A stretch of 64,000 nucleotides of DNA from Bacteroidales bacterium (GCA_017451385.1 JAFSPS010000008.1:25750-89749); one strand, 5' to 3'. Shown: positions 16,736 through 25,955, counted from the stretch's first letter. Made by a program: numbers and translations. The notes: generated from the letters alone by a model not told the origin.

Positions 16736-16790
16736 AACTCCGTAGGAGTTGCATTTCAATAGGGATTGATAGAGTTACTTTTTTTCAGCC
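16736..16790. repeat. short intergenic hairpin repeat (AACTCC-GTA-GGAGTT type)
   Basis: AACTCCGTAGGAGTT (16736-16750) is a perfect 6-bp hairpin with a 3-base loop, followed by GCATTTCAATAGGGATTGAT. The hairpin has the same design as AACCTC-TAC-GAGGTT at 37032-37046. Confidence 0.5.
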
Positions 16791-16843
16791 TCGTAGTGGT
16801 AGCATATAAAATCATTTTTTAGAGGCCGTTAATATATGTTTAA

Positions 16844-17944
16844 TCATTGTTTAACGGCTTTCTCACTGAAAAGGCACCAACGTACTATTGGGATGCGGTG
16901 TAGCACTTCATAGAGTGCCGGCGAGAGGGTGAATACGGCAATGATGAGGGTTGTATAAATGACTTTTGGCGGGAGCTGTGTGTTGTATTTCATCAGATAG
17001 CCCAAGGAGGCTATGACGACATAATGCACTATGTAGATGCCGAAGCTGGAGTGCGTCATGTAGGAGGCAAAACGGTTGGTGCTGTCGAAACAACTCTTGA
17101 ACCATCCTATCATGGCGAGGCACATCAGATAGCCATATACGTTGCAAAGAACGCTTCCAAGGTATTGTGGCGAAGTATAATCTTGCCCGAAGGTGGTGGC
17201 TACAAGTGTTATACCTGTTACCATAGCGGCGCCCATCAGCGGCATCCATGCTTTGGCTATCTGTTCCTGCACCTCGTCGTGGGAGAAGAGGAAATAGCCC
17301 ATAAGGAAGGGGATGATGTAGAACAGTGGCTTATAAAGATTAAATAGCCCATCGGCACTTTGGAGGCGTGGATGCTGTATGAGTGTCTGCTCGCCGAGCC
17401 AGAAGAGCAGCATGCCGAGCAGTACAATCCCCGCCATATTGGCTTTGCCACAGAGCGACCAAAACCTATCTTTTGAGTCTATTCGCCGTATGATGAGCAG
17501 TGTCAAGGAGAGTAGCCACAGCACCTGAATGAACCATAGTGGTCCAGTGCCATTGAGAGACCAGACAACGAACTTGACAGGTTGAGGAACGGCAGCGAGA
17601 ACATCGTTTCCGCCCAAATGGGTATTGAAGTAGCCTGTTATCCAATGAAGCAAGAAAAGTCCGATGGTGGAGGGTACAAGCAGTTTGCGTGTACGGCTTT
17701 TGAACCATTCAGAGGCAGTCTGTCTGACCAGAGCGTAGCGGGCACTAACTCCAGCCAGCAGGAACAGCAGCGGCATAAACCACGGATAGAGTGCATATAG
17801 CAGTATGTCCTGATATTGGGGTCCGTCGCTGAAACCGCCTACGCCGCCAAAAACACCTTTGTTGTTGTAGAAATAGATGACATGATAGAGTAATACAAGT
17901 AGTATTGTGACCCAGCGGAGGTTGTCAATCCAATGTCGTCGCAT
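16844..17944 (-). CDS. membrane acyltransferase (acyltransferase family 3)
   Basis: A 366-residue polytopic membrane protein with about ten hydrophobic segments. The N-terminal RRHWIDNLRWVTILLVLLYHV holds the conserved Arg and the His of TM1 that are typical of acyltransferase-3 enzymes (OafA/YrhL/NodX-like), followed by WFMPLLFLLAGVSARYAL and KLLVPSTIGL. Such enzymes move acetyl or other acyl groups onto surface glycans or peptides. It is a single gene with no glycan cluster next to it, so the acceptor is unknown. The downstream neighbour on the same strand is the CatA-like gene, 173 bases away. Confidence 0.85.
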   Translation of the reverse strand: MRRHWIDNLRWVTILLVLLYHVIYFYNNKGVFGGVGGFSDGPQYQDILLYALYPWFMPLLFLLAGVSARYALVRQTASEWFKSRTRKLLVPSTIGLFLLHWITGYFNTHLGGNDVLAAVPQPVKFVVWSLNGTGPLWFIQVLWLLSLTLLIIRRIDSKDRFWSLCGKANMAGIVLLGMLLFWLGEQTLIQHPRLQSADGLFNLYKPLFYIIPFLMGYFLFSHDEVQEQIAKAWMPLMGAAMVTGITLVATTFGQDYTSPQYLGSVLCNVYGYLMCLAMIGWFKSCFDSTNRFASYMTHSSFGIYIVHYVVIASLGYLMKYNTQLPPKVIYTTLIIAVFTLSPALYEVLHRIPIVRWCLFSEKAVKQ

Positions 17945-18017
17945 AATGGTTTGTTTGATGAAAAATGATAAATTAGTGGTAAAAAATAAACTACATAAAC
18001 GGCGGTTTCATGCTTTT

Positions 18018-18096
18018 GCCCTATCAGGGCGTGAAGACTTGGCAACTTTTTCCCAAGGCGATGCCTTGGGCTATATGCTTTGTGGCCTTTCAGGCC
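18018..18096. repeat. triple-hairpin intergenic repeat element
   Basis: Three consecutive palindromes lie within 79 bases: GCCCTATCAGGGC (18018-18030), CCCAAGGCGATGCCTTGGG (18052-18070) and GGCCTTTCAGGCC (18084-18096). From memory, a similar CCC...GGGCTATAT-type element occurs between genes in many Bacteroidales genomes. No gene is supported in 17945-18553. Confidence 0.7.
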
Positions 18097-18217
18097 GTTT
18101 GCTATGGGTAAGTTAATTCTACACGATTACTTACTATCAATGTTTTATATTACACAAAACTGTAAATAAAATTTGCTGACTTACTTATTTGATGGTTTCT
18201 ATAAATGGGGTTTATGG

Positions 18218-18310
18218 GCAACCTCTACTGGGGCTGGGAGGTCTGAAAATCTGATATTTACTGTCTGTGTGAAGCCCCGAATGGGGGTATTTATAGAGGT
18301 GCCTATCTGA
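18218..18310. repeat. intergenic repeat, related to the copy at 37030-37118
   Basis: It shares GCAACCTCTAC, a GAGRTYTGAAAATC block and ATTTATAGARGT in the same order and spacing as 37030-37118. It contains GCCCCGAATGGGGG, which can form a hairpin. Confidence 0.65.
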
Positions 18311-18483
18311 TGTTTGTTTTGCAAAGGTACTAATTACTTGTGAATTGTGAGAAGAATAATGGTATGTGGTATTGTGGAATGTGGAATCATGATAGAGGTT
18401 GAATGACTATTGGTAACTAACGGATTGAAAAATAGGGTGTTTTTGTGTCGGGTTGTTGGATAAAATAAAGGTTGTGGTGACGT

Positions 18484-18530
18484 CATAATAAAAAACAGAC
18501 GGGAGTCTTTGGATGAAGCTCCCGTCTGTT
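18484..18530 (-). terminator. Rho-independent terminator of the EF-G-like gene
   Basis: On the minus strand AACAGACGGGAG pairs over 12 bp with CTCCCGTCTGTT and TTTTTTATTATG follows. It starts 24 bases after the stop codon. Confidence 0.93.
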
Positions 18531-18553
18531 GTATTCTGTAGAATAGGATGGTA

Positions 18554-20686
18554 CTATTCTTCGTCGCTGGCAGCCTCTTCGTAGGCTTTGAGCAGAGCTT
18601 GCTGAACATCGGTTGGGACGAGTTCGTAGCTGCTGAAAGTCATGGTGAAGGTGCCACGGCCGCTGGTCAGCGAGCTGAGAGCGGTGCAGTAGCGGTTCAT
18701 CTCGGCGAGAGGAGCTTTGGCGCGGAGGGTGGTGTATTTGCCTTCAGCCTCCATGCCGAGCACCATGGCGCGGCGACCCTGCAGGTCGGTCATGACGCCA
18801 CCTTGGCTCTCTGTGGGAACGGTGACAGCCACATCGTAGATAGGCTCTTTGATTTTAGGACCAGCCTGTTTGAAGGCCTCGCGGAAGGCAGTACGGCCGG
18901 CAATCTTGAAGGCGGTCTCGTTGCTGTCCACGGGGTGCATTTTACCATCGTAGATATTAACCACGATGTCGCGTGCATAGGAACCCGTGAGAGGTCCCTG
19001 CTCCATCTTCTCCATGATACCCTTGAGGATGGCGGGCATGAAGCGCGCGTCGATAGAACCACCGACGATACAGTTGTTGAAGATGAGTTTGCCGCCCCAG
19101 TCGAGGGTGTATTCCTGCGTGTCGCGGATGGGGTATTTGGTCTGGTTGGGCATGCCCTCGTAGTAGGGTTCTATGAGCATGTGAACCTCGCCAAACTGAC
19201 CGCTACCGCCGGACTGTTTCTTGTGACGGTACATGGCCTCGGCGCTCTTGGTGATGGTCTCGCGGTAAGGTACGTTGGGAGCGGTGAAGTTGACGGCCAG
19301 TTTGTACTGGTTTTCAAAGTACCACTTTATGGTGTTGAGGTGCAGCTCGCCTTGGCATCCGAGGATAACCTGACGGAGCTCGCGGCTGTTCTCGAGCGAG
19401 AGGCTACGGTCGTAGGTGCTGAGGTCTTTCAGTGCGGCTCCGACTTTCTCGTCGTCGTTGCTGTTGGCGGCCTTGACGGCTACATTATAGACGGGTGTTG
19501 GGAATTCGATTTCCTCAACGACGTCGTTGGTGTTCTTGGGAGTGGTGAGGGTGTGGTTGATTTTCACATCCTTGAGCTTGATGGTGCAAATGATGTCGCC
19601 AGAGCAGGCTTTCTCGACGCGCTGACGGTCTTTGCCGGAGCAGATGAGGACCTGGCTCACGCGCTCTTTGCTCTGGTTGACGCTATTGATGACATCCTGC
19701 GACTCGGCCAATTCGCCGTCGTAGATACGCAGATAGGTGATTTCGCCGAGGTTTTTGTCCTTAGCGCTCTTGAAGGCGAAGGCGACGGTGGGGTTGGCGT
19801 TGTCGTTCTTCAATTCTTTGCCTTCTTTGGTCTTTTTGGCTTCTGCCACCTCGTTGGGAGCAGGAACGTTCTGTCCGATAAATTCGAGGAGACGAGCCAC
19901 GCCCATATTCTCTTTTGCCGAGGCGCAGAGGATGGGGAAGAGGTCGCGCTTGTCGATAGCCAGTTTGAGTGCTTTGGTGAGTTCGTCTGGCGTGAGGTCG
20001 CCGTTTTCGAAGTATTTTTCCATCAGAGCGTCGTCGGCTGCGGCAGCCTCTTCAACGAGGGCCATACGCATCTCTTCGGCACGGTCTGCATACTCAGCGG
20101 GGATGTCGGCAGCTTCGGCCTTGCCATCCTTGAAAGTGAACATCTTGTTAGCCACGATGTCAATGACCTGATTGAATCCAAGACCGGCATTGGTGGGGAA
20201 CTGCAGGACGGTGCATTTGCCGCCGAAGTAATCTTTCAGCTGGTTGACGGTGTCGTCAAAGTTTGCTTTTTCGGCGTCGAGGTGGTTGACTACGAAGAGC
20301 ATGGGGGTGTTCAGTTTGCTGGCATAGCGGTTGGCAATCTCGGTGCCTACCTCAACGCCGCTCTGAGCGTTGACTACGACCACGGCAGCCTCGACGACGC
20401 TGAGTGCCGATACGAGTTCGCCCTGATAGTCGGCGAAGCCTGGGACATCGAGAATGTTAACTTTCTTGCCGCCAAACTCGGTGTACATAAGTGTGGTCTC
20501 TACGGAGTATTTTCTGTCGAGCTCTATGTCACGATAGTCGCTGATAGTGTTCTTGTTATCCACGCTGCCACGACGGTTGATGAGTCCGCCGCAGAAAGCC
20601 ATGGCCTCCGCCATGGTGGTCTTGCCTGACTTGGCACCGCCTACGAGAGCGATGTTACGAATGTCTGATGTCTGGTAAATTTTCAT
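18554..20686 (-). CDS. fusA2: elongation factor G paralogue (EF-G2-like) with degenerate GTPase centre
   Basis: A 710-residue protein with all EF-G domains: G domain with P-loop GGAKSGKT (16-23), domain II, and C-terminal domains III-V (TVPTESQGGVMTDLQGRRA is typical of domain V). The catalytic parts of the G domain differ from ordinary EF-G: the DTPGH motif is D80-V-P-G-F84, so the catalytic His is Phe; the G4 motif is NHLD instead of NKxD; and the switch I RGITI is lost (RKYSVET). From memory, Bacteroides species carry a second EF-G (EF-G2) reported to support translocation without GTP hydrolysis; this protein looks like that type. The gene stands alone with a strong terminator. The nearby tRNA and rRNA genes that might explain it are absent. 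Confidence 0.85.
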   Translation of the reverse strand: MKIYQTSDIRNIALVGGAKSGKTTMAEAMAFCGGLINRRGSVDNKNTISDYRDIELDRKYSVETTLMYTEFGGKKVNILDVPGFADYQGELVSALSVVEAAVVVVNAQSGVEVGTEIANRYASKLNTPMLFVVNHLDAEKANFDDTVNQLKDYFGGKCTVLQFPTNAGLGFNQVIDIVANKMFTFKDGKAEAADIPAEYADRAEEMRMALVEEAAAADDALMEKYFENGDLTPDELTKALKLAIDKRDLFPILCASAKENMGVARLLEFIGQNVPAPNEVAEAKKTKEGKELKNDNANPTVAFAFKSAKDKNLGEITYLRIYDGELAESQDVINSVNQSKERVSQVLICSGKDRQRVEKACSGDIICTIKLKDVKINHTLTTPKNTNDVVEEIEFPTPVYNVAVKAANSNDDEKVGAALKDLSTYDRSLSLENSRELRQVILGCQGELHLNTIKWYFENQYKLAVNFTAPNVPYRETITKSAEAMYRHKKQSGGSGQFGEVHMLIEPYYEGMPNQTKYPIRDTQEYTLDWGGKLIFNNCIVGGSIDARFMPAILKGIMEKMEQGPLTGSYARDIVVNIYDGKMHPVDSNETAFKIAGRTAFREAFKQAGPKIKEPIYDVAVTVPTESQGGVMTDLQGRRAMVLGMEAEGKYTTLRAKAPLAEMNRYCTALSSLTSGRGTFTMTFSSYELVPTDVQQALLKAYEEAASDEE

Positions 20687-20867
20687 TGGTATTTATTGTA
20701 TTATATTAAAAATCTTCTTGTTGTGTTGCGTGCCCTATTCTTAGGGGCATATTTAGAAAAAGCAAATGTACGAAAAAAAAGTCATTGATACTTGACAAAA
20801 CGTGCGGCTTCTTTTTTTCGGCGTTAGGTCATGGCATGAAGAATGGCGTAGATGGTTATGGGTCAGC

Positions 20868-20930
20868 TTTTTTGAAAAAAAAAGAGACAAAAGAAACCGA
20901 TGGCACAGTTTTTTGTGCTGTGTCATCGGT
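20868..20930 (-). terminator. Rho-independent terminator of the GT-C-like gene
   Basis: ACCGATGGCACAG (20896-20908) pairs with CTGTGTCATCGGT (20918-20930) with one G-T wobble. On the minus strand a T-rich tract (complement of 20871-20895) follows. The rest of 20687-20993 holds no supported gene. Confidence 0.88.
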
Positions 20931-20993
20931 GGTGGGGGATAATATAGAGATATTGAGTGTGTTAGCTGTGGGCTATATCGCTGGTGCCGTTGG

Positions 20994-22703
20994 CTATTGT
21001 GCTGTATCGGTCTGTTCGGAGGAGGTGAGATTGAGTTCTGCCATAGCTTGTTCGCGGTTGAACTGCAGGAGGTAGGTGTGCGTGTTGTCGCGACGAGAGA
21101 CAATGGGGAAGTATCTCTGGTATTTTTGAATGGTGGGGAACAGGTATAATCCTGTCTGGCTGTAGCCTAAGTTTTCAAGTACAACATAGTCAACCTTTTT
21201 TTCTATAAGGTCGGCCATAACCTCGTCGGTGTCCGACGACCACTTGAAGCCCACGCCGGGCAGGTTGCTGTACATCCAGAACATCTGCGGCTTGCGGCTG
21301 CAGACAACGGCGTCATCGGGTGCAGAGGCTTTCAGCTCTCGCGCTATGTCGAAGAAGTCTATATAGTTGGCAGGGAATTTTTGTTTTGACTGCATCTGTT
21401 CGTACTTGATGCCGTCGCTAACCTTTACGCGTTTTGTTCCGAAAATGCTGTTGGACGGGGTGAACAGCAGGAGGCAAAGCAGTAGGGCGGCCCCCGAGAA
21501 GAGCTCTTTCTTGTATTTAGTGGCTTTCAGGAGCCAAAGAATAATCTGCCATAGTCCGCAGAAGAGGCCGGCGGTGAGTATGGGTAGGAGTGATGTGATG
21601 TAGCGGTTGCCGCTTGGGGTGCTGAAGATGGATATAAGTCCCAGCGTGGCAAACAGGTAGGCAGCCATTCCCCAGCGCAGTTTGCCCATGCTCCAGAAGC
21701 CAACAAGTATTACCGCGAGCACCAAGGCACCGACAAGGTAGATGGAGAAGGTGTATGACGGCTGGTCGCAGTTGAGGTCGAGAAAAGGATAGACGGTATT
21801 GGGGATGGCGTGGAAGACGAGCATCTGCAAGGTGTCGAAGAAGCGGTCCACCACTTGCCCGATGGTGAGTGTCCCCTCTTCGGGACGGAAGGGGTTGGCG
21901 AGCATGATGGTGTCAATGTAGCGTGTTCCGTTGAGGCCTAAGGCCTTGTTGCGGAGGGAGTAGGGGAGATAGCCTATGAGAAATCCAGCCACGGTGGTGC
22001 CGAGGGCTGTCCAGCGGCGTGCTATGAGGAGTGCCAACACGATGGCAGCAACGAGAGCTAAGCCCTGAGTACGAATGTGATAGTTGAGGAGCAAAACGGC
22101 AATCATAACCCACAGCCATGGGTTCTTCACGTCGCTCCACCATGTTTTTTTGCTGTCGTCGGTCTTGTCGGCAAGGAGGCGTGCCAGAGAGTAGAACACC
22201 AGTGCCGAGGTGAAGAAGAAAGAGGCCTCGCTCATCATCATGGTGGAGAAATGCCATAGGCGTGGGCAGAAGAGACCGGCAAAAGCGGCGGCAAAGCTGA
22301 TGTCCCATCGTAAACCAAGGCGTATCAAGGTGAAGAAGAGCAAGATGACGCCGAGGAGTACAAAAATCTCGTTGAGCCACTTCTGGGCGACGATGCTGTC
22401 GGTGATAAGGCGCAGAGGGAGCATGAGCAAGGGGTAGCCCGGAGGAAAATTGGCGGTAGGCGGGTTGCCCGGTGACGAGAGATCGGCATAGCCGTGGCCT
22501 GTGGCCATAGCGGTGGCATAGGTGTAGTAGCAGAAGTTGTCGCCGTTGAGGTCGGGTTTGCTGTTGAAGGTTTTGGAGGCCAGCATCCACCATGCAACAA
22601 GGAGGATGGCTGGTAACACGAAGTAGATAAGCATCTTGGGCGAGCCAGATGTTTTCTTTTTCACCTCTTGTTGTTTGGCGTTTTTTTTCTGTTTGTCTTT
22701 CAT
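20994..22703 (-). CDS. integral membrane GT-C-type glycosyltransferase-like protein
   Basis: A 569-residue protein with a Lys-rich cytoplasmic start, about eleven transmembrane segments and a C-terminal soluble domain (from roughly 430) with DAVVCSRKPQMFWMY and VDYVVLENLGYS. The first extracytoplasmic loop has LNGDNFCYYTYATAMATGHGY, the acidic-residue loop expected for GT-C enzymes that use lipid-linked sugars (GT39/GT83-like). This points to transfer of a sugar to a lipid or protein on the outer face of the inner membrane. The donor and acceptor are unknown. It has its own terminator. A non-catalytic membrane protein with the same topology cannot be excluded. Confidence 0.7.
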   Translation of the reverse strand: MKDKQKKNAKQQEVKKKTSGSPKMLIYFVLPAILLVAWWMLASKTFNSKPDLNGDNFCYYTYATAMATGHGYADLSSPGNPPTANFPPGYPLLMLPLRLITDSIVAQKWLNEIFVLLGVILLFFTLIRLGLRWDISFAAAFAGLFCPRLWHFSTMMMSEASFFFTSALVFYSLARLLADKTDDSKKTWWSDVKNPWLWVMIAVLLLNYHIRTQGLALVAAIVLALLIARRWTALGTTVAGFLIGYLPYSLRNKALGLNGTRYIDTIMLANPFRPEEGTLTIGQVVDRFFDTLQMLVFHAIPNTVYPFLDLNCDQPSYTFSIYLVGALVLAVILVGFWSMGKLRWGMAAYLFATLGLISIFSTPSGNRYITSLLPILTAGLFCGLWQIILWLLKATKYKKELFSGAALLLCLLLFTPSNSIFGTKRVKVSDGIKYEQMQSKQKFPANYIDFFDIARELKASAPDDAVVCSRKPQMFWMYSNLPGVGFKWSSDTDEVMADLIEKKVDYVVLENLGYSQTGLYLFPTIQKYQRYFPIVSRRDNTHTYLLQFNREQAMAELNLTSSEQTDTAQ

Positions 22704-22900
22704 GTGTTTTATTTCGTAAGGTGTGTATGTTTCTTTGTCGGCAGAGCGTGACGGCGGTATGTTGTTGTGGCATAGATGGTTTGCTTAATAACAGTGATGC
22801 CGCTGGCTCTGTTGTGAATGGCAAAGTTACAAAAAGTAATGTAATTATCTATTTTTATGATAATGAGTGCTGGCGATTGTATATGTGTCGCATGAGTGTG

Positions 22901-23623
22901 TTATTCGGCGAGTAGGTCGAGCATGGTGTGGTACCCTTTGTGTGAGGCGAGGTATTCGGCGGCGATGAGAGCACCGAGGGCGAGGCCTGTGCGGTTTTTT
23001 GCGCTATGTCGCAGGGTGATGGTGTCTATGGGGCTGTCATAGACTACCTCGTGTATGCCGGGTACTTCGCCTTCGCGTATGGCGGTAATGGCGATGCTGC
23101 TATCGGGCATGGGCTGGCAGTTGTTGGCAAGGTGCCATTCAGTTTTGCGGTCTAACGCTTTGATGATGTCTTGCGCGAGGGTGATGGCGGTGCCGCTTGG
23201 GGCATCGAGTTTGTGGATGTGATGTGTCTCGCTGATGGTTACATTGTAGTCGTAGCGATTCATCAGGTGTGCAAGGCGACGGTTGAGGTCGAACATGATG
23301 TTCATGCCAATGCTGAAGTTGGAAGCTACGAAGAGCGACTGCTGTTGTGTGTTACATTCTTCGACGATGGCGTCCAGATGGTCGTACCAGCCCGTGGTCC
23401 CTACCACAATGGGCAGGTTGAGGGCAAAGCATTTGCGTATGTTGTCAACGGCCACTGATGGCATGGAGAAGTCTATGGCAGTGTCGCATTGGCGTAATTG
23501 TTCGGAGCGTTGGGCCCATTCGTCGGTGTTGTCTATGGTCACTACGATTTCGTGACCGCGTCGGGGCGCTATGTTTTCGATGACGCGCCCCATTTTACCG
23601 TAACCTAAGAGTGCTATTTTCAT
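22901..23623 (-). CDS. dapB: 4-hydroxy-tetrahydrodipicolinate reductase
   Basis: A 240-residue protein that starts MKIALLGYGKMGRVI, with the NAD(P)-binding GxGxxG-type loop at 7-12, and has the DapB catalytic block ETHHIHKLDAPSGTA with the general-acid His and the substrate Lys. DapB makes tetrahydrodipicolinate in the lysine/meso-diaminopimelate pathway and so supplies peptidoglycan. The size is normal for the short Bacteroidota form. No other dap gene lies in the window. A short 9-bp tandem repeat sits just upstream. Confidence 0.95.
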   Translation of the reverse strand: MKIALLGYGKMGRVIENIAPRRGHEIVVTIDNTDEWAQRSEQLRQCDTAIDFSMPSVAVDNIRKCFALNLPIVVGTTGWYDHLDAIVEECNTQQQSLFVASNFSIGMNIMFDLNRRLAHLMNRYDYNVTISETHHIHKLDAPSGTAITLAQDIIKALDRKTEWHLANNCQPMPDSSIAITAIREGEVPGIHEVVYDSPIDTITLRHSAKNRTGLALGALIAAEYLASHKGYHTMLDLLAE

Positions 23624-23664
23624 GATGGAGGATGATAAGGGGATTGTTGAGATTTTAAGATGTG

Positions 23665-23718
23665 AGTAATCAGATTAGTCTGAGTACTCTGAGTATTCAG
23701 ATTAATCAGAGTATTCTG
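23665..23718. repeat. six-copy 9-bp tandem repeat between radical SAM gene and dapB
   Basis: The sequence divides without gaps into AGTAATCAG, ATTAGTCTG, AGTACTCTG, AGTATTCAG, ATTAATCAG and AGTATTCTG, consensus A-(G/T)-TANTC-(A/T)-G. The last two units overlap the final codons of the radical SAM gene, and the array lies 42 bases upstream of the dapB start. Confidence 0.75.
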
Positions 23719-24694
23719 ATTGTATTTTGTCGCCTTGTCGTGTGCCACGGCGGCTTAGCTCGGCGACAATCATGGGGGCTATCTGTTCGTTGCGCACATA
23801 GCGTCCGTCGGGGTGTCGCCATGCACGGTCGGGCATGGCCTGATAGCGTGGTGGCACCTCGCCGGCAAAGCGTTCTATGGCTATCGTAGGGCGTAGCCGT
23901 TCTACGAAGTCGCACACCAGAGAGATGTAGTCGTCTAAGTCTATGCGAGGCAGGATGATGCTGCCTTCAGCAACCTGTTGTGCCAGAGTGGTATCGCGGA
24001 GCACTTGCAGCTGATGCAGTTTGATGCTGTCGAGAGGCAGGTCGTTTATCATCTTTGCTTCGTCGAGGATGGCGTCGTGTTGTTCGCCGGGAAGCCCTAT
24101 GATGAGGTGCCCGCCGCAGTGTAGTCCTCGTCGTGCCGTCAGGCGTATGGCGTGGCAGGTGGTGGCGAAGTCGTGGCCGCGGTTGATGCGGCGCAGGGTC
24201 TCGTCGTAGCAGCTCTCTATGCCGTACTCTACAGCCACATAGTGTTGTTTGGCGAGGTGAGCCAGATAGTCCAGCTTCTCGTCGTCGATGCAGTCGGGGC
24301 GAGTGCCTATGATGATGCCACGCACCTGCGGATGGCTTAGGGCTTGCTCATAGCGTTGGCGCAGCAGTGTGAGGGGAGCGTAGGTGTTGCTGTAGGCTTG
24401 GAAGTAGGCGAGGTATCCGCCGCTGTTGCGATAGCGCACGCTGTGGAAGGCTATGCCGTCGTCTATCTGCTGTGCTATGGGCTTGACGACGCGGAGTGGC
24501 GACTGGCTGTCGGTGTGGCAATAGGAGGGATTGAACGCCGTGTTGTTGCAGAATGTGCATCCCGTTTTGGACAGCGTGCCGTCGCGGTTAGGGCAGGTGA
24601 AGCCTGCGTCAATGGATAGTTTTTGCATGCGCGAACCGAAGGTGTGGCGCATGTAGGAGGCGTAGGAGTAGTAGCGTGGCGCGCTGTCGTCCAT
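23702..24694 (-). CDS. radical SAM protein, TIGR01212/YhcC family
   Basis: A 330-residue protein with FTCPNRDGTLSKTGCTFCNN, the unusual long-spaced Cys cluster (C-x11-C-x2-C) that is diagnostic for the YhcC/TIGR01212 radical SAM family. Further family blocks are GGYLAYFQAYSNTYAP, GIIIGTRPDCI and GLPGE. The cellular reaction is not established; a role in RNA or protein modification has been proposed for relatives. The gene starts 6 bases after namZ, so the two are probably co-transcribed. Its last codons lie in a 9-bp repeat array. Confidence 0.88.
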   Translation of the reverse strand: MDDSAPRYYSYASYMRHTFGSRMQKLSIDAGFTCPNRDGTLSKTGCTFCNNTAFNPSYCHTDSQSPLRVVKPIAQQIDDGIAFHSVRYRNSGGYLAYFQAYSNTYAPLTLLRQRYEQALSHPQVRGIIIGTRPDCIDDEKLDYLAHLAKQHYVAVEYGIESCYDETLRRINRGHDFATTCHAIRLTARRGLHCGGHLIIGLPGEQHDAILDEAKMINDLPLDSIKLHQLQVLRDTTLAQQVAEGSIILPRIDLDDYISLVCDFVERLRPTIAIERFAGEVPPRYQAMPDRAWRHPDGRYVRNEQIAPMIVAELSRRGTRQGDKIQSEYSD

Positions 24695-24700
24695 GTCGGT

Positions 24701-25780
24701 TTAGTGTTCGGGATAGAGGAGGAACTGGCTTCGCACGAGCTTGAAGTTGTCGAGTTCGGGTTGCCATGATTGGCGTATCTCTTCGTCGCTGGCACCCTCG
24801 AGCAGTTGCTGGCGCAGACGTCCGTTGCCAGCCAGTTTCTCGAAAAAGTTGTTTTTCAGGAAGAAAGTCTCATGGTCGCTGTTGGCGAGCATCTCGCGCA
24901 AGTACTTCAGCTCTATGTATGGTGTCGGTTTTACGGAGCGGAGGTCCATCTTGTAGTCGTTGCCTATAATCTCGAAAGGGTGTTCGGTGCCGCGTCCGAC
25001 GCTGATGGAGGTGCCTTCGAAGAGGCAGAGCGAGGGGTAGAGCGCGATGGCTTGTGCTGTTTGGAGGGCAGGCGATGGTGGCACGGGCAGATGGTAGATG
25101 CTGTCGTGTGTGTAGTTGAGCAGTGGCACCACTTCCAGTTTATAGCCTTTGGTGGGCGGAGGCAGCTCGCTACTGATGAGTCCCGCATATTCGCCTATGG
25201 TCATGCCATAGACTATGGGTGTGCCGGCGCGGATGCCAACAAAGGAGCAATATTCGCGTTCCATGACGGGGCCGTCAACGTAGTGTCCGTTGGGGTTTGG
25301 GCGGTCGAGCACTATAAGGGGTATGCCGCGCAGGGCACAGGCTTCCATAACATAGTGGAGTGTAGAAATATAGGTGTAAAAGCGGCATCCCACGTCCTGC
25401 AAGTCGAAGAGCATTACATCCACGTCTGCCATCTGCTGTGGCGAAGGTTTCTTGTTGCTGCCATAGAGCGAGACGATGGCAATGCCCGTTTTCTCGTCGG
25501 TGCTGTTGCCTATGCGTTCGCCGGCTGCTGCGGTGCCGCGAAAGCCATGCTCGGGGCAGAATATTTTTTTCACCATGATGTTGCTTGCCACGAGGGTGTC
25601 CACCAGATGGGTGGAGCCAATGAGCGAGGTGTGGTTGGCCACCACTGCCACACGCTTGCCTTTGAGCAAGTCGAGATACAGGTCGGTCCGTTCGGCACCC
25701 ACCATGATGCGCTGGGCCTTCAACGGGGCAGCGCATACGAGGACTGCTACAAGGAGGAGGGAGAGTGCTTTCAGTTTCAT
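24701..25780 (-). CDS. namZ: exo-beta-N-acetylmuramidase NamZ (DUF1343)
   Basis: A 359-residue exported protein (signal MKLKALSLLLVAVLVCAAPLKAQ). Conserved blocks of the family are VAVVANHTSLIG, IFCPEHGFRG, DVMLFDLQDVGCRFYTYIST, LDRPNPNGH and GTSISVGRGTEHPFE. NamZ enzymes release terminal MurNAc from peptidoglycan fragments, which fits cell-wall recycling and agrees with the amidase and M23 hydrolase elsewhere in the window. ATG 25780 was chosen because it begins the signal peptide; a frame from 25849 adds 23 residues without such character. It precedes the radical SAM gene with a 6-base gap. Confidence 0.9.
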   Translation of the reverse strand: MKLKALSLLLVAVLVCAAPLKAQRIMVGAERTDLYLDLLKGKRVAVVANHTSLIGSTHLVDTLVASNIMVKKIFCPEHGFRGTAAAGERIGNSTDEKTGIAIVSLYGSNKKPSPQQMADVDVMLFDLQDVGCRFYTYISTLHYVMEACALRGIPLIVLDRPNPNGHYVDGPVMEREYCSFVGIRAGTPIVYGMTIGEYAGLISSELPPPTKGYKLEVVPLLNYTHDSIYHLPVPPSPALQTAQAIALYPSLCLFEGTSISVGRGTEHPFEIIGNDYKMDLRSVKPTPYIELKYLREMLANSDHETFFLKNNFFEKLAGNGRLRQQLLEGASDEEIRQSWQPELDNFKLVRSQFLLYPEH

Positions 25781-25955
25781 AAGATGTTTTGCAGGGTAAA
25801 AGTTTGAAAACGCTTTGCGGTATTGGATGGTATTCCAATTTATTGTCATTGTGTTACATCAATTCCATAGCGTAATGCGATTGCATACATTCTTGTTTTA
25901 TTGTTGGAATTGCTGACGAGTTGTTGCGTATGCCGAGGCTTAAATATGCATGGCT

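Noticed and set aside
18548-20629. 693-codon open frame antisense to the EF-G-like gene
   Set aside because: The sense strand encodes a full EF-G fold with terminator; the antisense product looks like random low-complexity sequence.
24770-25807. 345-codon plus-strand frame opposite namZ
   Set aside because: It is the antisense shadow of namZ, which has a signal peptide and all family motifs.
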